Shown here: positions 1 to 5,533 of the stretch, piece after piece
Layout of the letters: each line of letters begins with the position of its first letter
Numbering within the stretch: the first letter of the stretch is position 1
Assembly (NCBI GenBank): GCA_030626265.1
Contig: DAOUPF010000113.1
Location: forward strand, 1 to 5,533
Source: Sulfurovum sp.
GTDB taxonomy: Bacteria; Campylobacterota; Campylobacteria; Campylobacterales; Sulfurovaceae
DNA length: 5,533 nt
Direction: 5' to 3'
Translations under genes and position numbers: made by a program
The notes under the pieces: generated by a model
Told to the model about the DNA's origin: nothing
Seen by the model: only the letters and a program-made list of their open reading frames with translations
The model's database searches: none

Positions 1-144
1 AAAACGTTCAAGTTTTTTTGGATCTTGTACGATCTTTATGATTGCTCTAAGACGTTCTTTTATCTGCGTATGACCAACAATATCATTAAAACCTATTTTT
101 GCTCTATGTATCTGTGGAGTATCTTTAGCTTTTTTTCTTGGCAT
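1..144 (-). CDS. FtsH-like AAA+ ATPase, N-terminal fragment (cut by left edge)
   Basis: I translated this stretch by hand: 48 codons start at an ATG (complement of 142-144) and stay open to the edge of the window. After a basic N-terminus (MPRKKAKDT) comes FNDIVGHTQIKERLRAII, then IVQDPKKLERF. This is the pattern found just before the Walker A loop in FtsH/Cdc48-type AAA+ ATPases (F-D-D-V-A-G...K-E-L...DP-K-F). There is no N-terminal membrane segment, so it is probably a soluble AAA ATPase rather than membrane-bound FtsH. The Walker A, Walker B and any protease domain would lie outside the window. An AAAGG Shine-Dalgarno (complement of 152-156) sits seven bases before the ATG and supports this start. 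The gene is divergent from hrpB. Its role and substrate cannot be inferred from this fragment. Confidence 0.75.
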   Translation of the reverse strand, partial: MPRKKAKDTPQIHRAKIGFNDIVGHTQIKERLRAIIKIVQDPKKLERF

Positions 145-174
145 AATCTAACCTTTATCTATTTATATACTCAT

Positions 175-183
175 ATTTTAGCA
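175..183 (-). promoter_or_regulatory. Extended -10 promoter candidate for the AAA+ ATPase gene
   Basis: On the minus strand this reads TGCTAAAAT, a TGn extended -10 element with a near-consensus hexamer. Transcription would start near position 168 and give a leader of roughly 24 bases containing the AAAGG ribosome site. I see no good -35 hexamer at the expected distance; weak or absent -35 elements are common in Campylobacterota. Prediction by eye only. Confidence 0.45.
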
Positions 184-218
184 TAACTCAAAATAAGTAG
201 GTATAACAAGGTAAATAA

Positions 219-234
219 AAATGAGAACTCATTT
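219..234. promoter_or_regulatory. Perfect short palindrome, possible operator between divergent genes
   Basis: The sequence AAATGAG-AA-CTCATTT has two perfect 7-base arms around a 2-base centre. The centre is too small for a stable RNA hairpin, so a DNA site for a dimeric regulator is more likely than a terminator. It lies about 36 bases upstream of the -10 candidate for the AAA+ gene and about 57 bases before the hrpB start. The region is A+T-rich, so chance is possible. Confidence 0.3.
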
Positions 235-279
235 ATTTGTAATAAAATCATAGATTATCCTATAGCCAAGATATTTCAG

Positions 280-285
280 TATAAT
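280..285 (+). promoter_or_regulatory. Consensus -10 box (TATAAT) immediately before the hrpB start
   Basis: A perfect TATAAT ends five bases before the hrpB ATG. If used, transcription would begin at about 291-293, on or next to the start codon, giving a leaderless mRNA. No convincing -35 is seen (257-262 reads atccta). An alternative -10, TAAAAT at 243-248, would give a leader of about 36 bases, but that leader would also lack a clear Shine-Dalgarno site. Confidence 0.45.
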
Positions 286-290
286 CCCAT

Positions 291-2777
291 ATGCAAACCC
301 TACCCATAGCCCATGTCTTACCAGAGGTCAAAGAGAAGCTCCATAACCATACACGGCTAGTACTTCAAGCACCTCCAGGTGCGGGTAAGACTACGGCTCT
401 GCCTATAGCACTACTGGATGAGCCTTGGCTAGAGGGAAAGAAGATACTTATGCTAGAGCCCCGACGTCTCGCTGTGCGTTCTTCTGCTGCTCGTATGGCT
501 GAGCTTTTGGGTGAGAGAGTAGGACAGCGTATAGGCTATCAGATAAAGATGGAATCCGTACAGAGTCCAGAGACTCGTATACTCATAGTCACAGAGGGGA
601 TACTCACTCGCAAACTCCAACACGACCCAAGCCTAGAGGATGTAGCACTCATCATCTTTGATGAGTATCATGAACGATCACTTCATGCAGATATCTCTCT
701 TGCCCTAGCACTAGAATCCCAAGCAGTTCTACGAGAAGAGCTAAAACTTTTGATTATGTCTGCTACACTCAATACCACTGCCATCTCAGAGATACTAGAT
801 GCCCCCATCATCCAGAGTGAGGGACGAGCCTACCCTGTAGAGCGTCACTACCTAGATGTATCTACACCTCAACCTAGCCGTAGAGAGTTGACTTTTTATA
901 TACATAGACTTATACTCAAATGTTTGGAAAGGGATGAGGGGAATATACTGGTATTTCTAGCAGGTGTACGGCAAATCAAGGAGATAGAGAGGCTACTGGG
1001 TGATACCCCACTCAAAGATACCTATATCTCTACACTCTACGGAAATCTCAGCAAAGAGGCTCAAGACAGAGCCATTAAAGCACCACCAAAAGGTATGAGA
1101 AAAGTAGTACTATCTACCAACATCGCACAAACTTCTCTCACGATAGAGGGTATCAAAATAGTCATAGACTCAGGAGAGCAAAATGTCTCTCTGTTTAGCC
1201 CTTTTTCTGGGATGAACGCCCTAGAGCGTCGCTTCATCTCAAAAGACTCTGCTACCCAAAGAGCAGGACGAGCAGGACGGCTCAGTGCGGGCAAAGCCTA
1301 CCATATCTGGCACAAGTCAAAGATACTACAACAGCACGACACCCCAGAGATACTGCTCTCAGACCTCACTCAGATGGTACTAGAGCTAGCCATATGGGGA
1401 GACAGTGACACCTCTACATACAGATGGCTAGATACTCCACCTAGCACAGCCATACTCCATGCCAAGACTTTACTCATACAACTAGGTGCTATAGACAAAC
1501 ATGGCATCATCACTCCACATGGGAAACAGATGAGCCGTTTTGGACTACACCCTAGGCTAGCCCATATGATGATAGAGTCCAAAAAGCTAAATGTCAGCTA
1601 TGAAGCGTCTCTACTAGCCTCACTCCTCACGGAAAAAGATATATACAACAAGTCAAACAACAATGTAGATTTAGACGAACGAATAAGTGCCCTACATGAT
1701 GTAGCAAACAGGGTAAATATCCCAGACAAAAATATAAATATCAAGCAGTGTCACTATATACTGTCGCTTGCTAAACGCATAGAGGCAAAACAAAAAAATA
1801 GCTTGAACAAAGAGCTTTTGGGCATACTCTTGGCATTTGCCTACCCAGAACGCATAGCCAAACGCAGAGCTACAAGAGGCAACAGCTACCTGCTATCCAA
1901 TGGCAAAGGTGCTATCATGTACAGCGATGGGCCACTATGTAGAGAACAATTCTTAGTCGTAGCAGACCTAGATGCCAAGAGTACCCATGCTAGCATATAC
2001 AAAGCCATCGCCATCACCCAAGTCCAGATAGAAGCCTACCTAGAATCATACATAGAGGAGAGTGAAGATCTAGACTGGAACGATACAGAGCAACGTGTAG
2101 AAGCACGAAGTACACAACGTCTAGGAGCACTCGTCCTAAAAGAGAGACTAGTCAAGCCCTCAGATGACCAAGAGGTCACAGACCTGCTGATAGAGGAGAT
2201 TGAGGTTTTGGGGTTAGATGTATTAAACTGGAGTAAAAAGGCTCTCTCTCTAAGGGATAGAGTGAACTTCTTGAACCATCACAGTGAGGGTATGCCAGAC
2301 TTTTCGCAGGAGTACCTATCGGCTCATATGGATGACTGGCTAGCCCCATATCTGCAAGACATAAACTCTATAAAAGGTTGTCAAAAACTAGACCTATATA
2401 ACATACTGCTAGGACAGCTAAGCTACTCTCAAACTCAAACCCTAGACACCAAAGCTCCTGCCAAACTCAAAGTAGCCTCTGGCTCACATATAGCCATAGA
2501 CTACTCTAGCCCAAGCCAACCCATACTAGCTGTACGACTACAAGAGATGTTTGGTACACAGAGTACACCAACTATACTGAATGGCAAAGTCAGTCTCATA
2601 CTACACCTACTATCCCCAGCCTCCCGCCCTATGCAGATCACTCAAGACCTTGCAAACTTTTGGGAGAATACTTACAGTGAAGTAAAAAAAGAGCTACGAG
2701 GGAAGTACAAAAAGCACTACTGGCCTGATAACCCTCTAGAGGCTCAGGCTACGAGTAAGACAAAGAGATTTATGTAG
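291..2777 (+). CDS. hrpB: ATP-dependent helicase HrpB (DExH-box)
   Basis: Complete 828-residue protein, the usual length for bacterial HrpB, a cytoplasmic DEAH/RHA-type nucleic-acid helicase of poorly defined substrate. Helicase motifs occur in order: Walker A GAGKT (30-34), DEYHERSLHAD (124-134; E. coli HrpB has DEFH), SATL (157-160), ILVFLAGVRQIKEIE (219-233), STNIAQTSLTIEG (275-287) and QRAGRAGR (323-330). The HrpB-specific C-terminal region is also present: LAFAYPERIAKRR followed by a YLLSNGKGA stretch in the middle, and RPMQITQDLANFWENTYSEV with KKHYWPDNP (about 807-815) at the end. Subfamily assignment is therefore secure. The start is tightly bracketed: an in-frame TAA lies at 282-284, the N-terminus LPIAHVLPEV aligns with the E. 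coli start, and the next Met (residue 55) falls after Walker A. No Shine-Dalgarno is visible. The stop is five bases from the stop of the convergent neighbour. Confidence 0.97.
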   Translation: MQTLPIAHVLPEVKEKLHNHTRLVLQAPPGAGKTTALPIALLDEPWLEGKKILMLEPRRLAVRSSAARMAELLGERVGQRIGYQIKMESVQSPETRILIVTEGILTRKLQHDPSLEDVALIIFDEYHERSLHADISLALALESQAVLREELKLLIMSATLNTTAISEILDAPIIQSEGRAYPVERHYLDVSTPQPSRRELTFYIHRLILKCLERDEGNILVFLAGVRQIKEIERLLGDTPLKDTYISTLYGNLSKEAQDRAIKAPPKGMRKVVLSTNIAQTSLTIEGIKIVIDSGEQNVSLFSPFSGMNALERRFISKDSATQRAGRAGRLSAGKAYHIWHKSKILQQHDTPEILLSDLTQMVLELAIWGDSDTSTYRWLDTPPSTAILHAKTLLIQLGAIDKHGIITPHGKQMSRFGLHPRLAHMMIESKKLNVSYEASLLASLLTEKDIYNKSNNNVDLDERISALHDVANRVNIPDKNINIKQCHYILSLAKRIEAKQKNSLNKELLGILLAFAYPERIAKRRATRGNSYLLSNGKGAIMYSDGPLCREQFLVVADLDAKSTHASIYKAIAITQVQIEAYLESYIEESEDLDWNDTEQRVEARSTQRLGALVLKERLVKPSDDQEVTDLLIEEIEVLGLDVLNWSKKALSLRDRVNFLNHHSEGMPDFSQEYLSAHMDDWLAPYLQDINSIKGCQKLDLYNILLGQLSYSQTQTLDTKAPAKLKVASGSHIAIDYSSPSQPILAVRLQEMFGTQSTPTILNGKVSLILHLLSPASRPMQITQDLANFWENTYSEVKKELRGKYKKHYWPDNPLEAQATSKTKRFM

Positions 2778-2782
2778 GAGTA

Positions 2783-3589
2783 TCACTTCACTTTGTAATA
2801 TGTATCCATCCTATTGAACCAACCTTTACGAAAGCGTTTTAGATTCCTCTTTGGTGGGCATATCTTAGTGAGTCTATCTAGTATAAATTTGCCTGACTTT
2901 GAGAAAGCACGATATGGGTTTGAGTCTTTTGTATCCATGTGAGTGAGCACTTGATATAGTCCCCAGCCTTTGCCTTGGTATCTCTCTCCTTTGTTGATGC
3001 CATCACCCTTGAAGTTGATATAGTCTATGAGGAGATAAGCTCCTTTGGGGTCTATAGTGCCATTTGATTTATATAGCAATCTTTTGTAGTTTTGCTCTAC
3101 TATTTTTCCTTGCCCTCTAGCTTTAGCATATTTGAGTATCTTGGGGAATGAAAAGTTGAGGCGGTGAAGCATAAATCTAGCCTGCAATCCCTTGGTGCTA
3201 TTCATAAAATCAGTCAACTCTCGCATCTTTTTAGTATTGTGCTTTTTGGCATATTGCCACTGAGCATAGCTATCCCATATACAGTGCATATCAGGCTTCA
3301 GCCATTTGGGTGGCTTGGCTCCTCGTGCAGTGATGAACTCCAACATAGGAGGAAAAGCCTCCCAAAACCACATAGGTTTATCCGCTGTAAACCAGATAAA
3401 ATGTCCGATACCTACAGAGGCAAACTCTTCGCCTTTGTTCCACCAAACTAGTTTAGATTTGACACCTGACCCCTCATTGAGCCATATCTTCTTGGCTATT
3501 TGGTTGGCTTGAGTGTTAGTGAGGGATAACTCTTTGGCAGTTAGAATATTGGTAAGCAATGCTGCTGTTAGGAGTATAGTTTTTATCAT
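2783..3589 (-). CDS. Secreted conserved protein with lysozyme-like signatures
   Basis: A 268-residue protein with a Sec-type signal peptide: MIK, then a hydrophobic stretch, with likely cleavage after LTA at residue 18. It should act in the periplasm or outside the cell. It resembles a conserved hypothetical family I recall from Proteobacteria, marked by IWLNEG (35-40), GEEFASVGIGHFIWF (53-67), a middle QARFMLHRL (136-144), IDYINFKGDG (188-197) and ERYQGKGWGLYQVL (202-215). A glutamate (E39) followed by a GIGH element recalls the catalytic Glu and G-Y-G-H of phage T4-type lysozymes, so peptidoglycan cleavage is a reasonable inference, not established. Only two cysteines remain in the mature part (C103, C244). 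The start is supported by AGAGGA seven bases upstream, in the 15-base gap after hipA, which suggests co-transcription. Its base use resembles hrpB more than the gene upstream of hipA. Confidence 0.8.
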   Translation of the reverse strand: MIKTILLTAALLTNILTAKELSLTNTQANQIAKKIWLNEGSGVKSKLVWWNKGEEFASVGIGHFIWFTADKPMWFWEAFPPMLEFITARGAKPPKWLKPDMHCIWDSYAQWQYAKKHNTKKMRELTDFMNSTKGLQARFMLHRLNFSFPKILKYAKARGQGKIVEQNYKRLLYKSNGTIDPKGAYLLIDYINFKGDGINKGERYQGKGWGLYQVLTHMDTKDSNPYRAFSKSGKFILDRLTKICPPKRNLKRFRKGWFNRMDTYYKVK

Positions 3590-3595
3590 TTTTTA

Positions 3596-3601
3596 TCCTC
3601 T
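3596..3601 (-). promoter_or_regulatory. Ribosome binding site of the lysozyme-like gene
   Basis: The minus strand reads AGAGGA, with the GAGG core seven bases before the ATG. It fills most of the 15-base gap after the hipA stop codon. This strong site gives the downstream gene its own translation start within a shared transcript and confirms the chosen ATG. Confidence 0.7.
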
Positions 3602-3604
3602 GGT

Positions 3605-4819
3605 TTAATTTAAAGCTTTAGAAATTGCTTTTTTCATATTCTCTGAAACGCCTGCTAATGTTGAAAACTCATTCCACCTCTGTACAGAGGATTCTACCTC
3701 AGAGAGTATGTCCTCAACATCTTTTATGCTATGTTTCTTACCTAACTTTCGTAGATGCTCTTTGCTAGGGTTCTTCCCCTCACCCAAATACATCGTACTA
3801 TGCTCACCACCAGGCCCGTAAGAAAATGTTATATCATACATAGGTGAAAGTCTCCACTCTCCTAACTCATCCATCAAAAAAGAGAAGTTTTTAGCATGGT
3901 CATCACGGTTATGTGCAAATAGGTTAAAGCAAGCGAGTCGAAACATATTTTCTACTTCTACCATGCTTTTGGTTAAGTGTAGAGTAAGCCGTAGCAAATC
4001 ATCATAATCCAAAGTAGGAAACCTAAAGTCACTGTGTGTCAGTCCTGCAACTGAATGCATATGCACTTTAGTATCATCTATTCTATCAAAACGCTCTATC
4101 GCAAAGTACCTTCCCTTTTTGCCCTCTAGCAACACGGTACAAGGCATCTCTAATCCTGCTTCTTTTACCATGAGTGAATAGGCATATTCTATCGCCCCTA
4201 TCTCTCTACTGTCAAGTGATGAAGCAAACTTTACCATGTAATGTGAAAAGCCCTCTTTTAGTTTCTGTTTTCCATGAACTATCTGTTTATGGTCATGACT
4301 CAACTGTACCAATACCTTTGGTCTTGCCCCACCCGATGAACCTCCTAGAGCCAAGAGTTCATCTACCATGCTATCGGCACTGCCTTCTAAAATCTTTTCC
4401 GAACTTTCTGCCAAGTCGTCTAAGACTATCTCATCAAGTCCTAAATCTAACACCTCTTTTTCAGGTTCATAACTCAAAGCCCCCATGCCATAGTTGCCTA
4501 CATAAGCCAATCTATCTAACGGAGTTAAGCTATTAGGGTTTACACCCAAGCCCATCAAATGCCTATCCATAAGCAACCGTCCCCAACCATCGGGCAACGA
4601 ATCATTAAAGAGTCCCCATAACCCCTCAAAGGTATCATCTTCACAGACAAAGAGTCCAGCTTTTAGTGGGAGTTTGTAGGGTGAGAGTTCTATGCCTGTT
4701 TTTAGGAATGCTTTGTCGTATTCGAAGTAGATTTTTTTGTTTTTTATGGCTAGGGTGCCTACTTTTTGGGTTTTTGTTTGGGTTAGGTGGATAGTTAGGG
4801 TTTTTATATTTTGCTTCAT
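3605..4819 (-). CDS. hipA: HipA-family serine/threonine kinase (toxin-like)
   Basis: A full-length 404-residue HipA-type kinase. The N-terminal couple-HipA region (about 1-115) contains FNDSLPDGWGRLLMDRHL (71-88) and LTPLDRLAYVGNYGMGAL (98-115). The kinase part contains the Ser/Gly loop LGGSSGGARPK (158-168), the ATP-lysine candidate in MVKF (K197), RFDR (243-246), the catalytic HNRDDHAKN (303-311, probable base D306 or D307) and the metal-binding YDIT (D329). No key residue appears missing, so it is probably active. S161 and S162 occupy the loop where E. coli HipA autophosphorylates at S150. Known HipA toxins phosphorylate aminoacyl-tRNA synthetases; the target here is unknown. The start overlaps the upstream stop as ATGA (4816-4819), with GGAG eight bases upstream. 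No HipB-type HTH gene is adjacent in the visible sequence. The first 56 or so codons have opposite strand skew to the rest. Confidence 0.93.
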   Translation of the reverse strand: MKQNIKTLTIHLTQTKTQKVGTLAIKNKKIYFEYDKAFLKTGIELSPYKLPLKAGLFVCEDDTFEGLWGLFNDSLPDGWGRLLMDRHLMGLGVNPNSLTPLDRLAYVGNYGMGALSYEPEKEVLDLGLDEIVLDDLAESSEKILEGSADSMVDELLALGGSSGGARPKVLVQLSHDHKQIVHGKQKLKEGFSHYMVKFASSLDSREIGAIEYAYSLMVKEAGLEMPCTVLLEGKKGRYFAIERFDRIDDTKVHMHSVAGLTHSDFRFPTLDYDDLLRLTLHLTKSMVEVENMFRLACFNLFAHNRDDHAKNFSFLMDELGEWRLSPMYDITFSYGPGGEHSTMYLGEGKNPSKEHLRKLGKKHSIKDVEDILSEVESSVQRWNEFSTLAGVSENMKKAISKALN

Positions 4820-5533
4820 AACTTCAACTCCAATTTCTCACTATAAAACTTCATATCAGGAATTATAACTTTCAATTGTTCATAATAATCTTCTCTAAGC
4901 AGTAAACCACACCCCTCAAATTGAGCAATATTAGAATCTTGTCCAACAAATGAAGAACCATTTCCAATTAAACTACTTCTCCATTGTCTAAACTCCAACA
5001 CAATCTCATCATCTTCATTTAAAGCTCTAAGACCATTATTAAAATCATCTAACTTTAGACCTAAATTATGTAGCAATAAACTATCAATCCATAAAGTATT
5101 ATTAGACTCAATCGTATTAAATTCTCTTACCCAACCAATAATAAATGGATAGTCTTGATGATAAAAAGCATCATGCCAAATTAATGATGAAGGTAAACCT
5201 ACAAATAATGGTTTTTCTTCTCCAAAAATACTTAAGCCTTCACATACTATCGTTTGTCCTTTTCTACCCCATCCACTTGAAGATGCTATCATTTCATTTT
5301 CAAATCTTGCAATCTGAATGAATTCATTTTCATTTTCATTTTCTAAATTTAATTTAAAACCCTCTTCAACTTTAGAAGGCTTTAGTATTTTAGGTCTTTC
5401 TATGATAGAATTTTGAGCTGCTATTAATGTTTTAATATCTAATTCTATATTTCTTTTAAAAATATTTAAATCATAATTATTTTTACATAAATATTTATTT
5501 ACCTCTTCAAATATAATATTTTCAAGTAAAATA
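4816..5533 (-). CDS. Unrecognised protein coupled to hipA, C-terminal 238 residues (cut by right edge)
   Basis: I do not recognise this family. The frame has an ATG at 5290-5292, but no Shine-Dalgarno precedes it and the same frame stays open for 80 more codons to the edge, through sequence with only 10-20% G+C where stops should be frequent. I therefore read it as a partial gene with no start in the window. The visible part begins with a mixed, partly helical region (IELDIKTLIAAQNSIIERP), then a low-complexity ENENENE linker (visible residues 64-70). A globular segment rich in Trp, Gly and aromatics follows (SSSGWGRKG; LPSSLIWHDAFYHQDYPF; IIGWVREFN; LEFRQWRSSLIGNGSSF; FEGCGLLLREDYYEQL). I see no helix-turn-helix, membrane segment or signal. 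Its stop overlaps the hipA start as ATGA, so translation is probably coupled. It is markedly more A+T-rich than hipA or hrpB, suggesting separate acquisition. Confidence 0.75.
   Translation of the reverse strand, partial: ILLENIIFEEVNKYLCKNNYDLNIFKRNIELDIKTLIAAQNSIIERPKILKPSKVEEGFKLNLENENENEFIQIARFENEMIASSSGWGRKGQTIVCEGLSIFGEEKPLFVGLPSSLIWHDAFYHQDYPFIIGWVREFNTIESNNTLWIDSLLLHNLGLKLDDFNNGLRALNEDDEIVLEFRQWRSSLIGNGSSFVGQDSNIAQFEGCGLLLREDYYEQLKVIIPDMKFYSEKLELKL
4828..4831 (-). promoter_or_regulatory. Ribosome binding site of hipA inside the upstream gene
   Basis: GGAG on the minus strand lies eight bases before the hipA ATG, within the last codons of the upstream gene. It supports the ATGA-overlapping start rather than a later Met. 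It also indicates that hipA can be initiated directly as well as by coupling. Confidence 0.65.
5323..5343. repeat. Hexanucleotide tandem repeat TTCATT, 3.5 copies
   Basis: Three perfect TTCATT units plus a TTC half unit. On the minus (coding) strand these are GAA/AAT codons encoding ENENENE. A related GAA-AAT-GAA copy occurs nearby at 5293-5301. Because the unit is six bases, copy-number change would alter linker length by two residues per unit and keep the reading frame. Confidence 0.85.

Noticed and set aside
1261..1280. Direct repeat GCAGGACG at the end of the helicase core
   Set aside because: It encodes the conserved QRAGRAGR motif, so the repeat is explained by the protein.
1061..1582. 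Minus-strand open frames at 1061-1294 and 1370-1582
   Set aside because: They lie wholly inside hrpB, antisense to conserved helicase motifs, and show no recognisable protein features. They are shadows.
3164..3512. Plus-strand open frames opposite the lysozyme-like gene
   Set aside because: The minus-strand gene has a signal peptide, ribosome site and conserved motifs. The plus-strand frames overlap each other and have none.
4174..4536. Plus-strand 120-codon open frame opposite hipA
   Set aside because: It is antisense to the HipA kinase core and its Pro/Leu/His-rich translation is typical of a shadow frame.
5251..5275. Possible P-loop (GWGRKGQT) in the unrecognised gene
   Set aside because: The spacing does not fit GxxxxGK[ST]: there is no GK followed by Ser/Thr, so I do not claim nucleotide binding.
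5290..5292. Start codon of the hipA partner gene at this ATG
   Set aside because: The frame remains open for 80 further codons in very A+T-rich DNA and no ribosome site precedes this ATG, so it is more likely an internal Met.

Overview
The window most likely comes from a member of the Campylobacterota (Epsilonproteobacteria), perhaps a Sulfurovum- or Sulfurimonas-like environmental species. This rests on the A+T-rich composition, tightly packed genes and an extended -10 type promoter, together with HrpB, HipA and an FtsH-like AAA+ protein. It is an inference from style, because there is no rRNA or other phylogenetic marker. No tRNA, rRNA, CRISPR array, transposase or att site is visible.

Layout, left to right. 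(1) Positions 1-144, minus strand: the first 48 codons of an FtsH-type AAA+ ATPase that runs off the left edge. (2) Positions 145-290: a divergent intergenic region with promoter candidates for both sides and a short perfect palindrome. (3) Positions 291-2777, plus strand: a complete HrpB-type DExH helicase. It has no visible Shine-Dalgarno site, and a TATAAT box lies only five bases before its ATG, so it may be translated from a leaderless mRNA. (4) Positions 2783-5533, minus strand: three closely spaced genes read from right to left. They are an unrecognised AT-rich gene open to the right edge (at least 238 codons), a HipA-family kinase that overlaps it by ATGA, and, after 15 bases, a secreted protein with lysozyme-like signatures. 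This cluster converges on hrpB with only five bases between the stop codons.

The three minus-strand genes look like one transcription unit. HipA kinases are normally paired with a small upstream HTH antitoxin (HipB). Here the gene translationally coupled to hipA is instead a larger protein that I do not recognise and in which I see no HTH. Base composition changes sharply at the junction of the two genes, and the strand skew changes again about 56 codons into hipA, so the cluster looks like a mosaic. The most interesting possibility is a HipA kinase working with a non-HipB partner. The genes upstream of the right edge are needed to judge this.
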